From the NCBI GenBank assembly GCA_018818835.1, contig JAHIRD010000134.1, positions 1-64,000 of the forward strand: a stretch of 64,000 bases of DNA, read 5' to 3'. The notes under the pieces were generated by a model. It did not search any database, was not told the DNA's origin, and saw only the letters and a program-made list of their open reading frames with translations. How positions within the stretch are numbered: the first letter of the stretch is position 1; every line of letters starts with the position of its first letter. This DNA is from Pseudomonadota bacterium (lineage in GTDB: Bacteria; Desulfobacterota; Desulfobacteria; Desulfobacterales; Desulfolunaceae). Made by a program: the position numbers and the translations under genes. Shown here in pieces: positions 1 to 8,533 of this stretch.

Positions 1-2075
1 GGCCACATCAATTGAGAATGCACCCGAAGCAACCGTACCAGTATAATCAGTTCCATTGACTGTTAAAGTAACCGTATCGCCGTCTTGGACATCTCCGCCC
101 ACAGTTCCTGTAATGGCAATGTCGAGGCCTGCTTCGGATGCATTGATCACATCGTCAGCTGTGATTTCTGTATCGAGAGTGATTGATGCAGAAATGTTTG
201 TGTCAACCGAGTAACCTTCGGTATCAGTTGCGGTGATGGTGTTGCCAGCTGCATCAGTCGTTGTCACTGATGCTTGAATGGTTGAGGTCGCATCCGCAGC
301 CAGATCAGAGCCAGCAACGTCAATTGAGAAAGCACCGGAAGAAACAGCGCCCGTATAGGTGTTGCCATTGACGGTGAGGGTGACCGTATCACCGTCCTGA
401 ACATCGCCGCCTACAGTTCCTGTGATAGCAACGTCTATTCCAGCCTCAGTAGCGTTGATCACATCATCAGCCGTGATCTCAGTATCCAAAATAATGGATG
501 CAGAAATTGTTGTATCTACCGAGTATTCTTCGGTATCGGTTGCAGTAACGGTATTGCCAGCCGCATCGGTCGTTGTGACTGATGCTTGAATGGTTGAGGT
601 GGCGTCTGAAACCAGGTCAGATCCGGCCACGTCGATGGAAAAAGCTCCTGATGCAACCGTACCGGTATAATCGGTTCCATTGACTGTGAGGGTGACTGTA
701 TCGCCATCCTGAACATCTCCGCCCACAGTTCCTGTGATGGCGATATCAGTTCCGGCTTCGGATGCGTTGATTACATCGTCACCCGAGATTTCTGGATCCA
801 GAGTAATCGAAGCAGAAATGGTCGTATTGACCAAATATCCTTCGGAATCGGTGGCCGTGATGGTGTTGCCTACTGCATCGGTGGTTGTCACGGATGCCTG
901 GATAGTGGAGGTCGCATCTGCAGCAAGGTCAGATCCAGCCACATCAATGGAAAATGCACCGGATGCAACGGTTCCGGTGTAAGTGTGACCATTGACGGTC
1001 AGAGTGACCGTATCGCCGTCCTGAACATCGCCGCCCACATTACCCGTTATGGCAATGTCAAGACCTGCTTCAGCAGCATTGATAACATCATCAGCCGTGA
1101 TTTCTGTATCCAGGGTAATCAATGCAGAAATGGTAGTATCAACCAAGTATTCTTCGGTATCGGTGGCGGTGATGGTGTTGCCCGCAGCATCGGTTGTTGT
1201 CACGGATGCTTGAATTGTTGAAGTTGCATCCGCAGCCAGATCAGATCCGGCCACGTCGATGGAGAAAGCACCTGATGCGACAGCACCGGTGTAATTGTGA
1301 CCATTGACGGTCAAGGTGACGGTATCGCCGTCCTGAACGTCTCCGCCCACGGTGCCGGTAATAGCTACATCTGCTCCAGCTTCAGTGGCATTTATGATGT
1401 CATCTGTTGTGATTTCCGTATCCAGAGTAATGGATGCAGAAATGCTTGTATCAACCGAATATCCTTCGGAATCTGTAGCGGTTATTGTGTTGCCAGCCGT
1501 GTCAGTTGTGGTAACGGATGCCTGGATTGTGGACGTTGCATCTGCAGCCAGATCAGATCCTGACACTGGGATGGAGAATGTCCCATCTGAAACAGTGCCG
1601 GTATAGGTGTTGCCATTGACGGTCAGAGTGATGGTATCGCCATCCTGAACATCGCCGCCCACAGCACCTGTAATGGTAATATCGGTTCCGGCTTCGGCGG
1701 CATTGATGATGTTGTCTGGGGTGATATCAACATCCAGAGTGATGGAGGCAGATATCTCCGTATCCACCATATATCCTTCTGTGGCTGTTTCCGTAACAGT
1801 ATTCCCTGCGGCATCTGTCGTTGTTACACTGGCTTCAATCTCCCGATTTGCATCGTCCCGGAGATCAGAACCGGCTACATCAATGCTGAAGGTCCCGCCA
1901 GCAACGGTTCCGGTGTATTCATGGCCGTTAATGGTTAAGGTGACGGTTTCACCGTTGGGGATATTGCCACCGACAGTGCCTGTGACGGCTATAAATGTTC
2001 CGGCTTCCGTGGCATTTACAATATCATCCGGGGTGATATTTACATCAAGGACAATGGTGGGCTCTGGAATAATGG
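1..2075 (-). repeat. 312-bp tandem repeats encoding Ig-like adhesin domains
   Basis: The marker coding for SIDVAGSDL recurs at about 2, 314, 626, 938, 1250, 1562 and 1874, a strict 312-bp (104-codon) period. Copies nearest the window edge are most alike; the N-terminal-most copies diverge more (for example [17 protein letters not shown]). The array continues past the left edge, so the total copy number cannot be stated. Confidence 0.93.
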
Positions 2076-2547
2076 TTTGATCGGTCGTGGTGGTGTTTAT
2101 AATAAACGGATCATAGGTTGCATCACTATAGGTGGTATCCACATCGATCAGATAGGTCCCAACCTGTCCGGATGAATTATCACCAACATAATAATCAACA
2201 TTGTAATCAAAGGTATCGTCAATTTCGCCGAATGCAGTGTCCTTTTCAAGGTCAGGGATGTCTTCTCCGTTTTCCAAGGCATTTTGCAGGACATCCACAT
2301 CATGGACAATGGCGTCATACACGTCAACTTTACCGATAACTGTTTCATCAATGAGAATTTTCGCGTTTTCATCAAGATTGATTATATTTCCATTCACTAA
2401 CGAAATGACAATATGGGAGGCGTTTGATGTTTCAATGAGTTCATTCTCAAATACAAGATCTCCGGTTTTAAGCTCTCGTACCTGTCCCTGGGGTGTACGA
2501 GCTATGACAGATCCTGATAGTGTTTGAATGATTCCTGCCTGGGCCAT
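1..2547 (-). CDS. LapA/BapA-like giant adhesin, N-terminal part (3' end beyond window)
   Basis: Open on the minus strand from the ATG at 2547 to the window edge (849 codons, no stop), so the C-terminal part, where a type I secretion signal would lie, is missing. An AT-TGGAGGT ribosome site precedes the ATG. Residues 1-70 ([19 protein letters not shown] onward, then [12 protein letters not shown] and a [12 protein letters not shown] stretch) look like the retention module that anchors LapA-type adhesins in the TolC-like pore. A linker follows with TAFG where a di-alanine LapG protease site (TAAG) is expected. From about residue 160 the protein is 104-residue Ig-like repeats ([43 protein letters not shown]), Big_13-like and probably calcium-stabilised. 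Expected role: surface adhesion and biofilm. Family assignment is firm; cleavage by LapG is inference. Confidence 0.9.
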   Translation of the reverse strand, partial: MAQAGIIQTLSGSVIARTPQGQVRELKTGDLVFENELIETSNASHIVISLVNGNIINLDENAKILIDETVIGKVDVYDAIVHDVDVLQNALENGEDIPDLEKDTAFGEIDDTFDYNVDYYVGDNSSGQVGTYLIDVDTTYSDATYDPFIINTTTTDQTIIPEPTIVLDVNITPDDIVNATEAGTFIAVTGTVGGNIPNGETVTLTINGHEYTGTVAGGTFSIDVAGSDLRDDANREIEASVTTTDAAGNTVTETATEGYMVDTEISASITLDVDITPDNIINAAEAGTDITITGAVGGDVQDGDTITLTVNGNTYTGTVSDGTFSIPVSGSDLAADATSTIQASVTTTDTAGNTITATDSEGYSVDTSISASITLDTEITTDDIINATEAGADVAITGTVGGDVQDGDTVTLTVNGHNYTGAVASGAFSIDVAGSDLAADATSTIQASVTTTDAAGNTITATDTEEYLVDTTISALITLDTEITADDVINAAEAGLDIAITGNVGGDVQDGDTVTLTVNGHTYTGTVASGAFSIDVAGSDLAADATSTIQASVTTTDAVGNTITATDSEGYLVNTTISASITLDPEISGDDVINASEAGTDIAITGTVGGDVQDGDTVTLTVNGTDYTGTVASGAFSIDVAGSDLVSDATSTIQASVTTTDAAGNTVTATDTEEYSVDTTISASIILDTEITADDVINATEAGIDVAITGTVGGDVQDGDTVTLTVNGNTYTGAVSSGAFSIDVAGSDLAADATSTIQASVTTTDAAGNTITATDTEGYSVDTNISASITLDTEITADDVINASEAGLDIAITGTVGGDVQDGDTVTLTVNGTDYTGTVASGAFSIDVA

Positions 2548-2759
2548 GGATACCTCCAATATATTGAATTTGATGCAAAAAACAATTAAAGAATAATTTT
2601 TATATTAATTCATACAGTTACTGTTATAACCGGATTAACAAGAAAAGTGATTGTACCAAGGTCCAATTTTTAATTTATTTTATAATTTCATGGGTTGTTG
2701 TAGTTTGTGCTGAAGGTATAAATGACTTGGACGTGGGATATTTTCAATGTGTTGAGGGC

Positions 2760-2804
2760 AAGAAAAACATAGGCAGAAACAAACTCTGTTCGTCTGTTTC
2801 TGCC
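2760..2804 (-). terminator. Rho-independent terminator after the lipoprotein hydrolase
   Basis: GGCAGAAACA (2772-2781) and TGTTTCTGCC (2795-2804) form a perfect 10-bp stem. Read on the minus strand it is followed by a T-rich run (2760-2771). It lies just downstream of the minus-strand hydrolase gene ending at 2866. The rest of the 2548-2865 gap is AT-rich and holds the adhesin upstream region; no other gene is seen. Confidence 0.7.
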
Positions 2805-2865
2805 CACAAAGAGATGATTTTTAATGATCATATTCAAATATGGATGTAATCATTTTTGGTTAAAA

Positions 2866-3738
2866 TCACCAGTTTTTATACTGTACCGTCCATTTTGGAT
2901 CATACGCACATAAGGGACAATCAGGTCCAACGAATTCGGCCTTGTTTTCTTCTACACCTTTAAGAAGATAATCCAGCCACAGGATAGCAACCCTGCCAAA
3001 TTCACCCCCTTTTTCTTCGAAAAAGGTCCCCAGATGAGCCCCGGTAACCCCGGTTCCATTTTCCGAAAGATCGTAATTGGCCCATACAGCTGGAACATAA
3101 TCCGGAACAGCGGCATAATCCTTTTCTGCCTGGGCATAGGCAATGTCTTTTGGCCCGCTGTTTACCCACATGGTTGGCGTATGAAGGGTCAGAAGATCGT
3201 CTTTGGTTGCTCCACCCAAACTCCCCGTATCAAAAATTCCGCTATTCCAGGCCACGACAGTGGTGACTCGGGGATCAGCGCCCGCATGCAGTGCTTCCAG
3301 CCCGCCACAGGACTGCCCCATGGAAGCCACTTTTTCAGTGTTGATTTTTCCAAAATATTTGCTTTCCGGACGGCTGTTTTCAGAAATGGCCCAGTCAATG
3401 GCTTCGATAAGCATGTCAGGATTCGAGAGCCTTGTCTGGAAAATTCCGTTGCTTGCAATAACCAGATAGTGTTTAGACGCGATTTCACTTAAAAAATCAT
3501 TATATGCGAATCCAGGTGATATACATCCGCCAGCTCCCCATACAACAATGGGCAGCTTTTCTTCCAATCCTTCCAGGTCCTTTGGACGGTAAATAGTATG
3601 ATTTTTAAGGCCGGGGTCCTGTTCAAGTTTAACGTCAGGATCAGCTGAATCACACCCGGAAATACCCATTGAAAAAATTAACATGAAAACATACGTGAAA
3701 AGAAAATGCTTGGCAGAATATTTATTCCATTTCATCAT
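2866..3738 (-). CDS. Exported lipoprotein alpha/beta hydrolase (dienelactone hydrolase/cutinase-like fold)
   Basis: 290 aa. An AAGGAGAG site sits 5-6 bases before the ATG. The N-terminus is a lipoprotein signal peptide ending in a GISGC lipobox (Cys about residue 29), so the mature protein should be membrane-anchored in the envelope. Nucleophile motif GQSCGG near residue 141; WGAGGC earlier probably forms the oxyanion region; the triad Asp is likely in NSGPKD and the His in TGAHLG. A CPLC pair near the C-terminus could form a disulfide. The architecture resembles polyester/dienelactone hydrolase-type lipases. The substrate is unknown. It is the same strand as the CocE-like gene upstream, 108 bp away, and could be co-transcribed. 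Confidence 0.8.
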   Translation of the reverse strand: MMKWNKYSAKHFLFTYVFMLIFSMGISGCDSADPDVKLEQDPGLKNHTIYRPKDLEGLEEKLPIVVWGAGGCISPGFAYNDFLSEIASKHYLVIASNGIFQTRLSNPDMLIEAIDWAISENSRPESKYFGKINTEKVASMGQSCGGLEALHAGADPRVTTVVAWNSGIFDTGSLGGATKDDLLTLHTPTMWVNSGPKDIAYAQAEKDYAAVPDYVPAVWANYDLSENGTGVTGAHLGTFFEEKGGEFGRVAILWLDYLLKGVEENKAEFVGPDCPLCAYDPKWTVQYKNW

Positions 3739-3846
3739 AGCTCTCCTTTTTGAAATAATGTATTAAATTCAATGAATTAAATTTATTTAACACGCAGTGA
3801 TACAAAACAATCCAACGGCCTTCGGGGTTTTGTGCCCCTCCATGGT

Positions 3847-5448
3847 TTACAAATACCCGCCGCGAACGGTCAGGCGTAGTGTCGAACCGCCCGTACCGGT
3901 TACGATATCCGTTCGGACAAATTCCTTTACGGGAATCATCTCAAAACCACCGCCGCCCGAAATTTTCAGTTGAAGCTGCGCTCCGGCAGGGATGCGCTGG
4001 TGGACAGGCCTGATCTCGATGAGGGAGGTGATGACCTGGCCAGGGACCACCGGCGTCGGGGTTACGTGGGAGTCACGGTGGCTAATCTTCAACCAACCGT
4101 CATTGATCAGGCGGGTCTGGCCGTTCAGCAACTCATAGAGTTCAGCATGGATGTTCGCATCGGACTTGGTGTAGCAAGCCGTAAGGCTTAGCTCTATGTC
4201 ACCGGCGAGAACGATGTCCTGATCCAGGGGCGGGGATGTGAACGTTTCATGGTTGATAGCCCAGAGAATCCCCGATAACGGGTGCTGGTAAAACGATCGC
4301 GTGCCGGCCCGGCCTGGCTCTGTGCCCAAAGAGCCGTCACGTCGCAACGCCAGGTTGACAGACACGGCATCATCCGGAGGCCATTGGTCGAACATCTGCC
4401 AGCCGTCACCGACCTCCCGTGGACCCTCGTAGGTAACCACGTGTGAGGGGGGCAGGGGTGCATCAGAACGATCCTGAAGCCAGTGGTCGAACCAGCCCAG
4501 CAGAATGCCCTGGGGCAGTCGCAGTTCTTCAGGTACGCATGCCCCAGGGAGCGTGCAGACATCCGTTTCGAACATGTTGATGTGGGGCCAGGGGCCTGCC
4601 AGGAGCCAAGTGGTGTCATAACGGCCATGCTGGACGAGGGTCTCATAATTGCGCAGAGCCCCGCATGTGAACAGATAGTCTTCCCATCCACTGACCACAA
4701 ACACCGGCACGTCCACGTTGTCGAGTTTGGGCTCGATGGCGATGCCATCCCAGAACGCGTCGTGTGTTGGGTGATCCAGCCAAGCATCCCACACCCGGTT
4801 CGCAGGCACCTGGCCGTAGGTTGTCATGAATACGACGAGGGGCCAGGTGTCCGTAACGCCGGGGCGTTTTTTGACCCCGCCGGGGTAAGCGTCATCAAGG
4901 TAAAGGTCTCTCGGGGCAATTTGTGGGGCAATTGCCTCAAGGTGGGGCGGGTTGCCGATTGCTGCCTGGTAAGAGGTCATGCCGCCATAGCTTGTACCTT
5001 CCTGGCCGATTCGCCCGTTCGAGCCGGGTTGTTCTGCCAGCCATTCAACGAGATCGTAGCTGTCACACCATTCCTCAGGTTGATTGTTGTAGAGATAAAA
5101 CCCCTCCGACTTACCGGTGCCACGTACGTTGCACGTTAGAGCCTGGTATCCGTGGCCGGCCCAGTATTCCAAAACACGTTTGGAGGTCTGTATGAGGATT
5201 GTGTATGGAATGACATTGGTGATAATTCCAGGGAACTGCCCCGGGGCCGGATGTCCATCCATGGCCGGTACGGCCATTTGGCAGTCCAGGGCGATGCCGT
5301 CACGCATAACCGGACTGACAGATGTGACGATGGACTCGTATGTTGCGGGACGGTCATAGGACAACCAGTCGTCCATGTCCTCGGCCCAGACCGGGCAGGT
5401 GTTGAGCAGCATGACAGAGAGTAGAACGACAGATGAAAAACGTCTCAT
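3847..5448 (-). CDS. Secreted CocE/NonD family hydrolase (peptidase S15-like)
   Basis: 533 aa with an AAGGAG site before the ATG and a cleavable signal peptide (MRRFSSVVLLSV...CPVWAED). Residues about 40-330 are the alpha/beta hydrolase with nucleophile motif EGTSYGGM and a later WLAGPWPHINMFE segment for the triad His; residues about 340-530 match the C-terminal jelly-roll domain of X-Pro dipeptidyl-peptidase/CocE enzymes (ending LRLTVRGGYL). The family hydrolyses acyl esters or amides such as dipeptides, cocaine or glutaryl-7-ACA; the substrate here cannot be read from sequence. With the lipoprotein hydrolase downstream it makes a pair of exported hydrolases. Confidence 0.87.
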   Translation of the reverse strand: MRRFSSVVLLSVMLLNTCPVWAEDMDDWLSYDRPATYESIVTSVSPVMRDGIALDCQMAVPAMDGHPAPGQFPGIITNVIPYTILIQTSKRVLEYWAGHGYQALTCNVRGTGKSEGFYLYNNQPEEWCDSYDLVEWLAEQPGSNGRIGQEGTSYGGMTSYQAAIGNPPHLEAIAPQIAPRDLYLDDAYPGGVKKRPGVTDTWPLVVFMTTYGQVPANRVWDAWLDHPTHDAFWDGIAIEPKLDNVDVPVFVVSGWEDYLFTCGALRNYETLVQHGRYDTTWLLAGPWPHINMFETDVCTLPGACVPEELRLPQGILLGWFDHWLQDRSDAPLPPSHVVTYEGPREVGDGWQMFDQWPPDDAVSVNLALRRDGSLGTEPGRAGTRSFYQHPLSGILWAINHETFTSPPLDQDIVLAGDIELSLTACYTKSDANIHAELYELLNGQTRLINDGWLKISHRDSHVTPTPVVPGQVITSLIEIRPVHQRIPAGAQLQLKISGGGGFEMIPVKEFVRTDIVTGTGGSTLRLTVRGGYL

Positions 5449-5878
5449 GGTTTCTCCTTCATTTTAAATAAGATAAATGGATAATATATGTTATTCATTT
5501 TTGTGATGATAAGAAAATGCCAAAAGTGGTTGAAATTAATGAATAACTTTAACCACTTTTGGTCGTTTTTCATGAATGCCTTGGGCTGAAAATTATTAAA
5601 TAGATAAAATGATTGGGTTTTTGGTCGTCATTGGCGTGCGATATGCTCGTATTCGTATGTTTTCTCTTAACCCAGGCTGGTTCTTAATTAAATAGGAATT
5701 GATTTTTTTTCCCAATCAAGGCTGATTTTGACCGGTCTATTGGCATAGGGTCTGATTTTGACTCATTGTTTATTTTCTCGCGGAGCCACAAAGACACAGA
5801 CAAAAATTAAAGACTTTTTCAGGTTAAAAAGGTCCTTGATTTTTTCGATAATACGGATATGGTTAAGTGAAAATTATT
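5449..5878. other. Intergenic region without a recognisable gene
   Basis: AT-rich gap between the divergently oriented CocE-like gene and hicA. No ORF with credible coding character. The phrase resembling 'gcggagccacaaagacac' near 5780 is a common intergenic remnant motif. The promoter of the minus-strand hydrolase should lie near 5450-5530, but no strong -35/-10 pair stands out. Confidence 0.5.
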
Positions 5879-5929
5879 GTGTATTTACACATATTTTCTC
5901 TTGACGTATGTGTAAATACACACTATAGT
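5879..5929 (+). promoter_or_regulatory. hicAB promoter with paired operators
   Basis: A -35 TTGACG (5901-5906) and -10 TATAGT (5924-5929) are separated by exactly 17 bp. A perfect 15-bp inverted repeat, GTGTATTTACACATA (5879-5893) and its complement (5907-5921), flanks the -35; the right arm fills the spacer between -35 and -10. Each arm is itself nearly palindromic (GTGTA-TT-TACAC). This is the layout expected for autorepression by the HicB ribbon-helix-helix domain. It also shows that the in-frame ATG at 5867 lies upstream of transcription and is not the hicA start. Confidence 0.82.
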
Positions 5930-5986
5930 ATGTACGGTTCTTTCACAAATTGCACAAATCTACAACCAAGGCAAAAGGAGATCACA

Positions 5987-6163
5987 TTGAAAAAAGCTGA
6001 GCTGGTGAAACTCCTTCAAAAGGCAGGGTTTGAGAAGATCGAAGGCGGGAACCATGAAAAATGGTGCAAGAAAGGGTTCCCACCGATTCCGGTCCCACGT
6101 CACGCAAAAGACATTCCAAAAGGGACACTCGAAAAGATCCTCAAGCTGGCCGGTCTGAAGTGA
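5987..6163 (+). CDS. hicA: HicA toxin, mRNA interferase
   Basis: 58 aa from a TTG start with an AAAGGAG site 7 bases upstream. The sequence KKAELVKLLQKAGFEKIEGG-NH-EKW then PVPRHAKDIPKGTLEKILKLAGLK is a canonical HicA double-stranded RNA-binding fold; the His in the GGNH segment is the expected catalytic residue. HicA cleaves mRNA and is neutralised by HicB encoded 75 bp downstream. An upstream in-frame ATG (5867) is excluded because it precedes the promoter. Confidence 0.92.
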   Translation: MKKAELVKLLQKAGFEKIEGGNHEKWCKKGFPPIPVPRHAKDIPKGTLEKILKLAGLK

Positions 6164-6238
6164 GCCAAGGCCCCTGAAAGGGGGCTCATCAAAACAACTT
6201 GATCAATGTTGAAACTTACAAACTTAGAGGAGGAAATA

Positions 6239-6628
6239 ATGGACTTTTATTATGCGGTATTCGAGCAGACAGCCGAAGCCGTAGAGGTTTACTTCCCGGA
6301 TATCCCGAACGCCGTAACGTTCGCAGATACCTTGGATGACGCCTTTACAATGGCCACAGATGTTTTGGCCGCTGTGTTAGTCGACTACGACAAACGTCCA
6401 AAAAAAACACCATTCGCAGATCTTAAAGACAAACACGACGGTATTCTTATGGCAATACCTGTAGATGAGAAGATTATGCAAAGCTACGAGCAGACAAAAC
6501 GGGTGAACGTATGTTTCCCGACATCAGTACTTACCAAAATCGATGAGTTTAGAGGGAAACACGCCTTAGGCAGATCGGAGTTCCTTGCCAAAGCGTCTGC
6601 CGAATACATCGCAACCCACCAACAATAA
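6239..6628 (+). CDS. hicB: HicB antitoxin
   Basis: 129 aa, start chosen at the ATG after GAGGAGGAAATA. The N-terminal half (FYYAVFEQT...VYFPDIPNAVTFADTLDDAF) is the partially degraded RNase-H-like HicB domain that binds HicA; the C-terminal half (KRVNVCFPTSVLTKIDEFRGKHALGRSEFLAKASAEYI) is a ribbon-helix-helix DNA-binding domain. It should repress the hicAB promoter through the inverted repeats at 5879-5921. Confidence 0.93.
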   Translation: MDFYYAVFEQTAEAVEVYFPDIPNAVTFADTLDDAFTMATDVLAAVLVDYDKRPKKTPFADLKDKHDGILMAIPVDEKIMQSYEQTKRVNVCFPTSVLTKIDEFRGKHALGRSEFLAKASAEYIATHQQ

Positions 6629-6642
6629 ACAAGTAGAGTAAG

Positions 6643-6686
6643 AAAAAAGGGCCATTCCCGACGCGTCACGGGGATGACCCTTTTTT
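6643..6686. terminator. Bidirectional rho-independent terminator after hicB
   Basis: AAAAAAGGG-CCATTCCC and GGGGATG-ACCCTTTTTT pair around a short loop, with A and T tracts on both flanks, so it can end transcription from hicAB and from any minus-strand gene to the right. Confidence 0.8.
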
Positions 6687-6706
6687 CATTTTATTAAAAC
6701 AAACGC

Positions 6707-6988
6707 CTATCTACAAAATTCCCGTTCCTCACACTTCCGCAACTCATCCCGGTAATACTTCGTATCCTCACGAAGCCCCTTGACGATTTCCTTGAAATGA
6801 TTGATCAATCCCATGGCCGCATCCGATGCCATCCGGAGCACGGGATCATCAGGAACTGGAAGAGCACGAACCCATGGGACCACTTTTGTCATAGATTGAG
6901 AAACTTTGTCCGGACCTGGATCATGATCCGGTTTCTGCCGGGAACAATGTCCCAATAAATGATGGAATTTTATAAAATGGTGGACCAA
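6707..6988 (-). CDS. Small hypothetical protein, possibly a remnant
   Basis: 93 codons, unrecognised. The C-terminal half (RMASDAAMGLINHFKEIVKGLREDTKYYRDELRKCEE) has good amphipathic helix/coiled-coil character, which is why it is listed; the N-terminal half is low-complexity and unconvincing, and no clear ribosome site precedes the first ATG. It could be the tail of a degraded gene in the accessory patch between hicAB and tRNA-Thr. Low certainty. Confidence 0.25.
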   Translation of the reverse strand: MVHHFIKFHHLLGHCSRQKPDHDPGPDKVSQSMTKVVPWVRALPVPDDPVLRMASDAAMGLINHFKEIVKGLREDTKYYRDELRKCEEREFCR

Positions 6989-7054
6989 CGGTGGGCAAAA
7001 TGTTTGAAAAGAAAAAAGGGTTAACAGAAATATTCTGTAAATCCTTGTTTTTAT

Positions 7055-7130
7055 TGGAGCCGATGAACGGAATCGAACCGTTGGCTTGCTGATTACGAAT
7101 CAGCTACTCTACCAGCTGAGTTACATCGGC
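7055..7130 (-). tRNA. tRNA-Thr (anticodon CGT)
   Basis: Minus-strand 76-nt cloverleaf. Acceptor GCCGATG pairs with CATCGGC; the anticodon arm is GCTGA-TTCGTAA-TCAGC with CGT at 34-36 (reads ACG, threonine); the T arm contains GGTTCGATTCC. CCA is encoded (TGG at 7055-7057 on the plus strand). It resembles the thrW-type tRNA of other proteobacteria, a frequent integration target, but no integrase or attachment repeat is seen here. Confidence 0.97.
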
Positions 7131-7144
7131 GTTTTGCATAGATT

Positions 7145-7173
7145 GAATTACAGCGGATTTGAACCAAAAGCAA
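7145..7173 (-). promoter_or_regulatory. Possible promoter of tRNA-Thr
   Basis: Minus strand: TTGCTT (7173-7168), a 17-bp spacer, then TAATTC (7150-7145), about 15 bp before the tRNA 5' end. Weak -10; placed mainly by spacing and position. Confidence 0.35.
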
Positions 7174-7362
7174 GGGGAAAAATGTCTTGAATCATTTCTT
7201 TGGAAACATGATGGAATCGGGTATAGTAACGTTGAATGAAAGATAATAAAACAGTGTCATTTTCAAGGTCTGAAACCAGGGGTAAGAAGGCGGTTCCTGC
7301 ATAACCATCTTTGAAAGACGTCTCTGTGGCTTCTTTGAATATGAAAGGGATATGGGGGTGAT

Positions 7363-8265
7363 ATGATCCGTCTGGGCTTATGCTGCCTGTTTAAACAGGA
7401 GGATATCCGGTTCCGGAGAACCACAGCTACTTTTTTGTCACGAAAATCCATGGGCGAGAGGTTGACCCGTTTGTCTGAGATCTGTCTTCATAATGGACAC
7501 GCCTTGATGCAGGCTCTATCTTTTTGTTATGCGCATGGCATTGGTGCTTTCAGAATCAACAGCCAGATTTTCCCCTTGAAAACCCACCCGGACTTGGCTT
7601 ATGATCTGGATGACATGCCTGATGCCCGAGACATCCGGGAATGTTTTCATGCTTGCCGGGTCTTTGCTTTGAAAAATAATATCCGCCTGACGTTGCATCC
7701 GGATCAATTTATTCTTCTATCTTCAAACAATCCCTTGGTTACATGCCGATCCATTGAGGAACTCAACTACCAGGCTGAATTTGCAGAACTTGTCAATGCC
7801 GATGTGATTAATATCCATGGTGGTGGTGCCTATGGTAATAAAAAAGATGCCCTTATGCGATTGCGAAGGAATATTGAAGGCCTCGAACCAAGTCTGAGAT
7901 CCCGTCTGACACTGGAAAATGATGATCGAGTTTACACGCCGGACGACCTTTTACCTGTGTGCCGGGATATGGGCGTCCCCCTGGTGTATGATGTGCACCA
8001 TCACCGATGTTTACCCGATGGATTGGGTGAAAAAGCGACAACGGAAAAAGTCTTGTCAACATGGAACAGAGAACCTCTTTTTCATGTTTCAAGTCCTTTG
8101 GGAACCTGGAATGGTTCAACCCTTAGAAAGCACGATGACTTCATTGATATCCGAGATTTTCCATCCAGCTGGCAGGGCCTGGATATCACAGTGGATGTTG
8201 AGGCCAAGGCCAAAGAACTGGCCGTGATAAAACTGATGGGGGATTTAAGGGAATTTCAGCGGTAA
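7363..8265 (+). CDS. uvsE: UV DNA damage endonuclease UvsE/UvdE
   Basis: 300 aa, full family length, with GGGGTG upstream of the ATG. It begins IRLGLCCLF and carries the TIM-barrel metal ligands in FRINSQIFP, LTLHPDQFILLSS, VINIHGGGAYGNK, LTLENDD, YDVHHHRC and HVSSPLGTW. UvsE nicks DNA 5' of cyclobutane dimers and 6-4 photoproducts, an alternative excision repair route. It stands alone on this strand; a 151-bp repeat element follows immediately after the stop. Confidence 0.95.
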   Translation: MIRLGLCCLFKQEDIRFRRTTATFLSRKSMGERLTRLSEICLHNGHALMQALSFCYAHGIGAFRINSQIFPLKTHPDLAYDLDDMPDARDIRECFHACRVFALKNNIRLTLHPDQFILLSSNNPLVTCRSIEELNYQAEFAELVNADVINIHGGGAYGNKKDALMRLRRNIEGLEPSLRSRLTLENDDRVYTPDDLLPVCRDMGVPLVYDVHHHRCLPDGLGEKATTEKVLSTWNREPLFHVSSPLGTWNGSTLRKHDDFIDIRDFPSSWQGLDITVDVEAKAKELAVIKLMGDLREFQR

Positions 8266-8272
8266 AGGGATG

Positions 8273-8423
8273 ATGGCGTCGTAAAAAGTCCCATATGCGG
8301 CGTTATAGTGTTTGGCCAGACGTTCGACATACGCTCGTGTATGCCTTCACGCCTGGCCAAACACTATGCCTTGCCTATGGGCCTTTTTCCATAGCCATCT
8401 GTCGACTTTTTACGAGTTCATCA
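8273..8423. repeat. 151-bp palindromic MITE-like element, copy 1
   Basis: Ends share CGTAAAAAGTC in inverted orientation (8278-8289 and 8404-8415). A nested long hairpin inside pairs AGTGTTTGGCC with GGCCAAACACT. A highly similar copy in the opposite orientation lies at 62908-63059, and a degraded end fragment at 32471-32506. It codes for nothing evident. Likely a non-autonomous mobile or REP-like element between uvsE and the START gene. Confidence 0.85.
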
Positions 8424-8533
8424 AGGGATGAGAAGAATAAAAATTTTATACGGCCATAAAAAATGTTGATTTATTATACGATTAATTATTATATGAATTC
8501 AAATTCAAAACTTTAAATTTATTCGAGGATACC

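Noticed and set aside
1-2075. Could the regular repeats be a CRISPR array?
   Set aside because: The unit is 312 bp, fully coding in one frame, and encodes Ig-like domains; there are no spacers.
4483-5139. 218-codon plus-strand ORF opposite the CocE-like gene
   Set aside because: Antisense to a gene with clear motifs and signal peptide; its translation has no recognisable domain or ribosome site.
5867-7130. Prophage or integrative element at tRNA-Thr
   Set aside because: No integrase, phage gene or attachment-site repeat is visible on either side.
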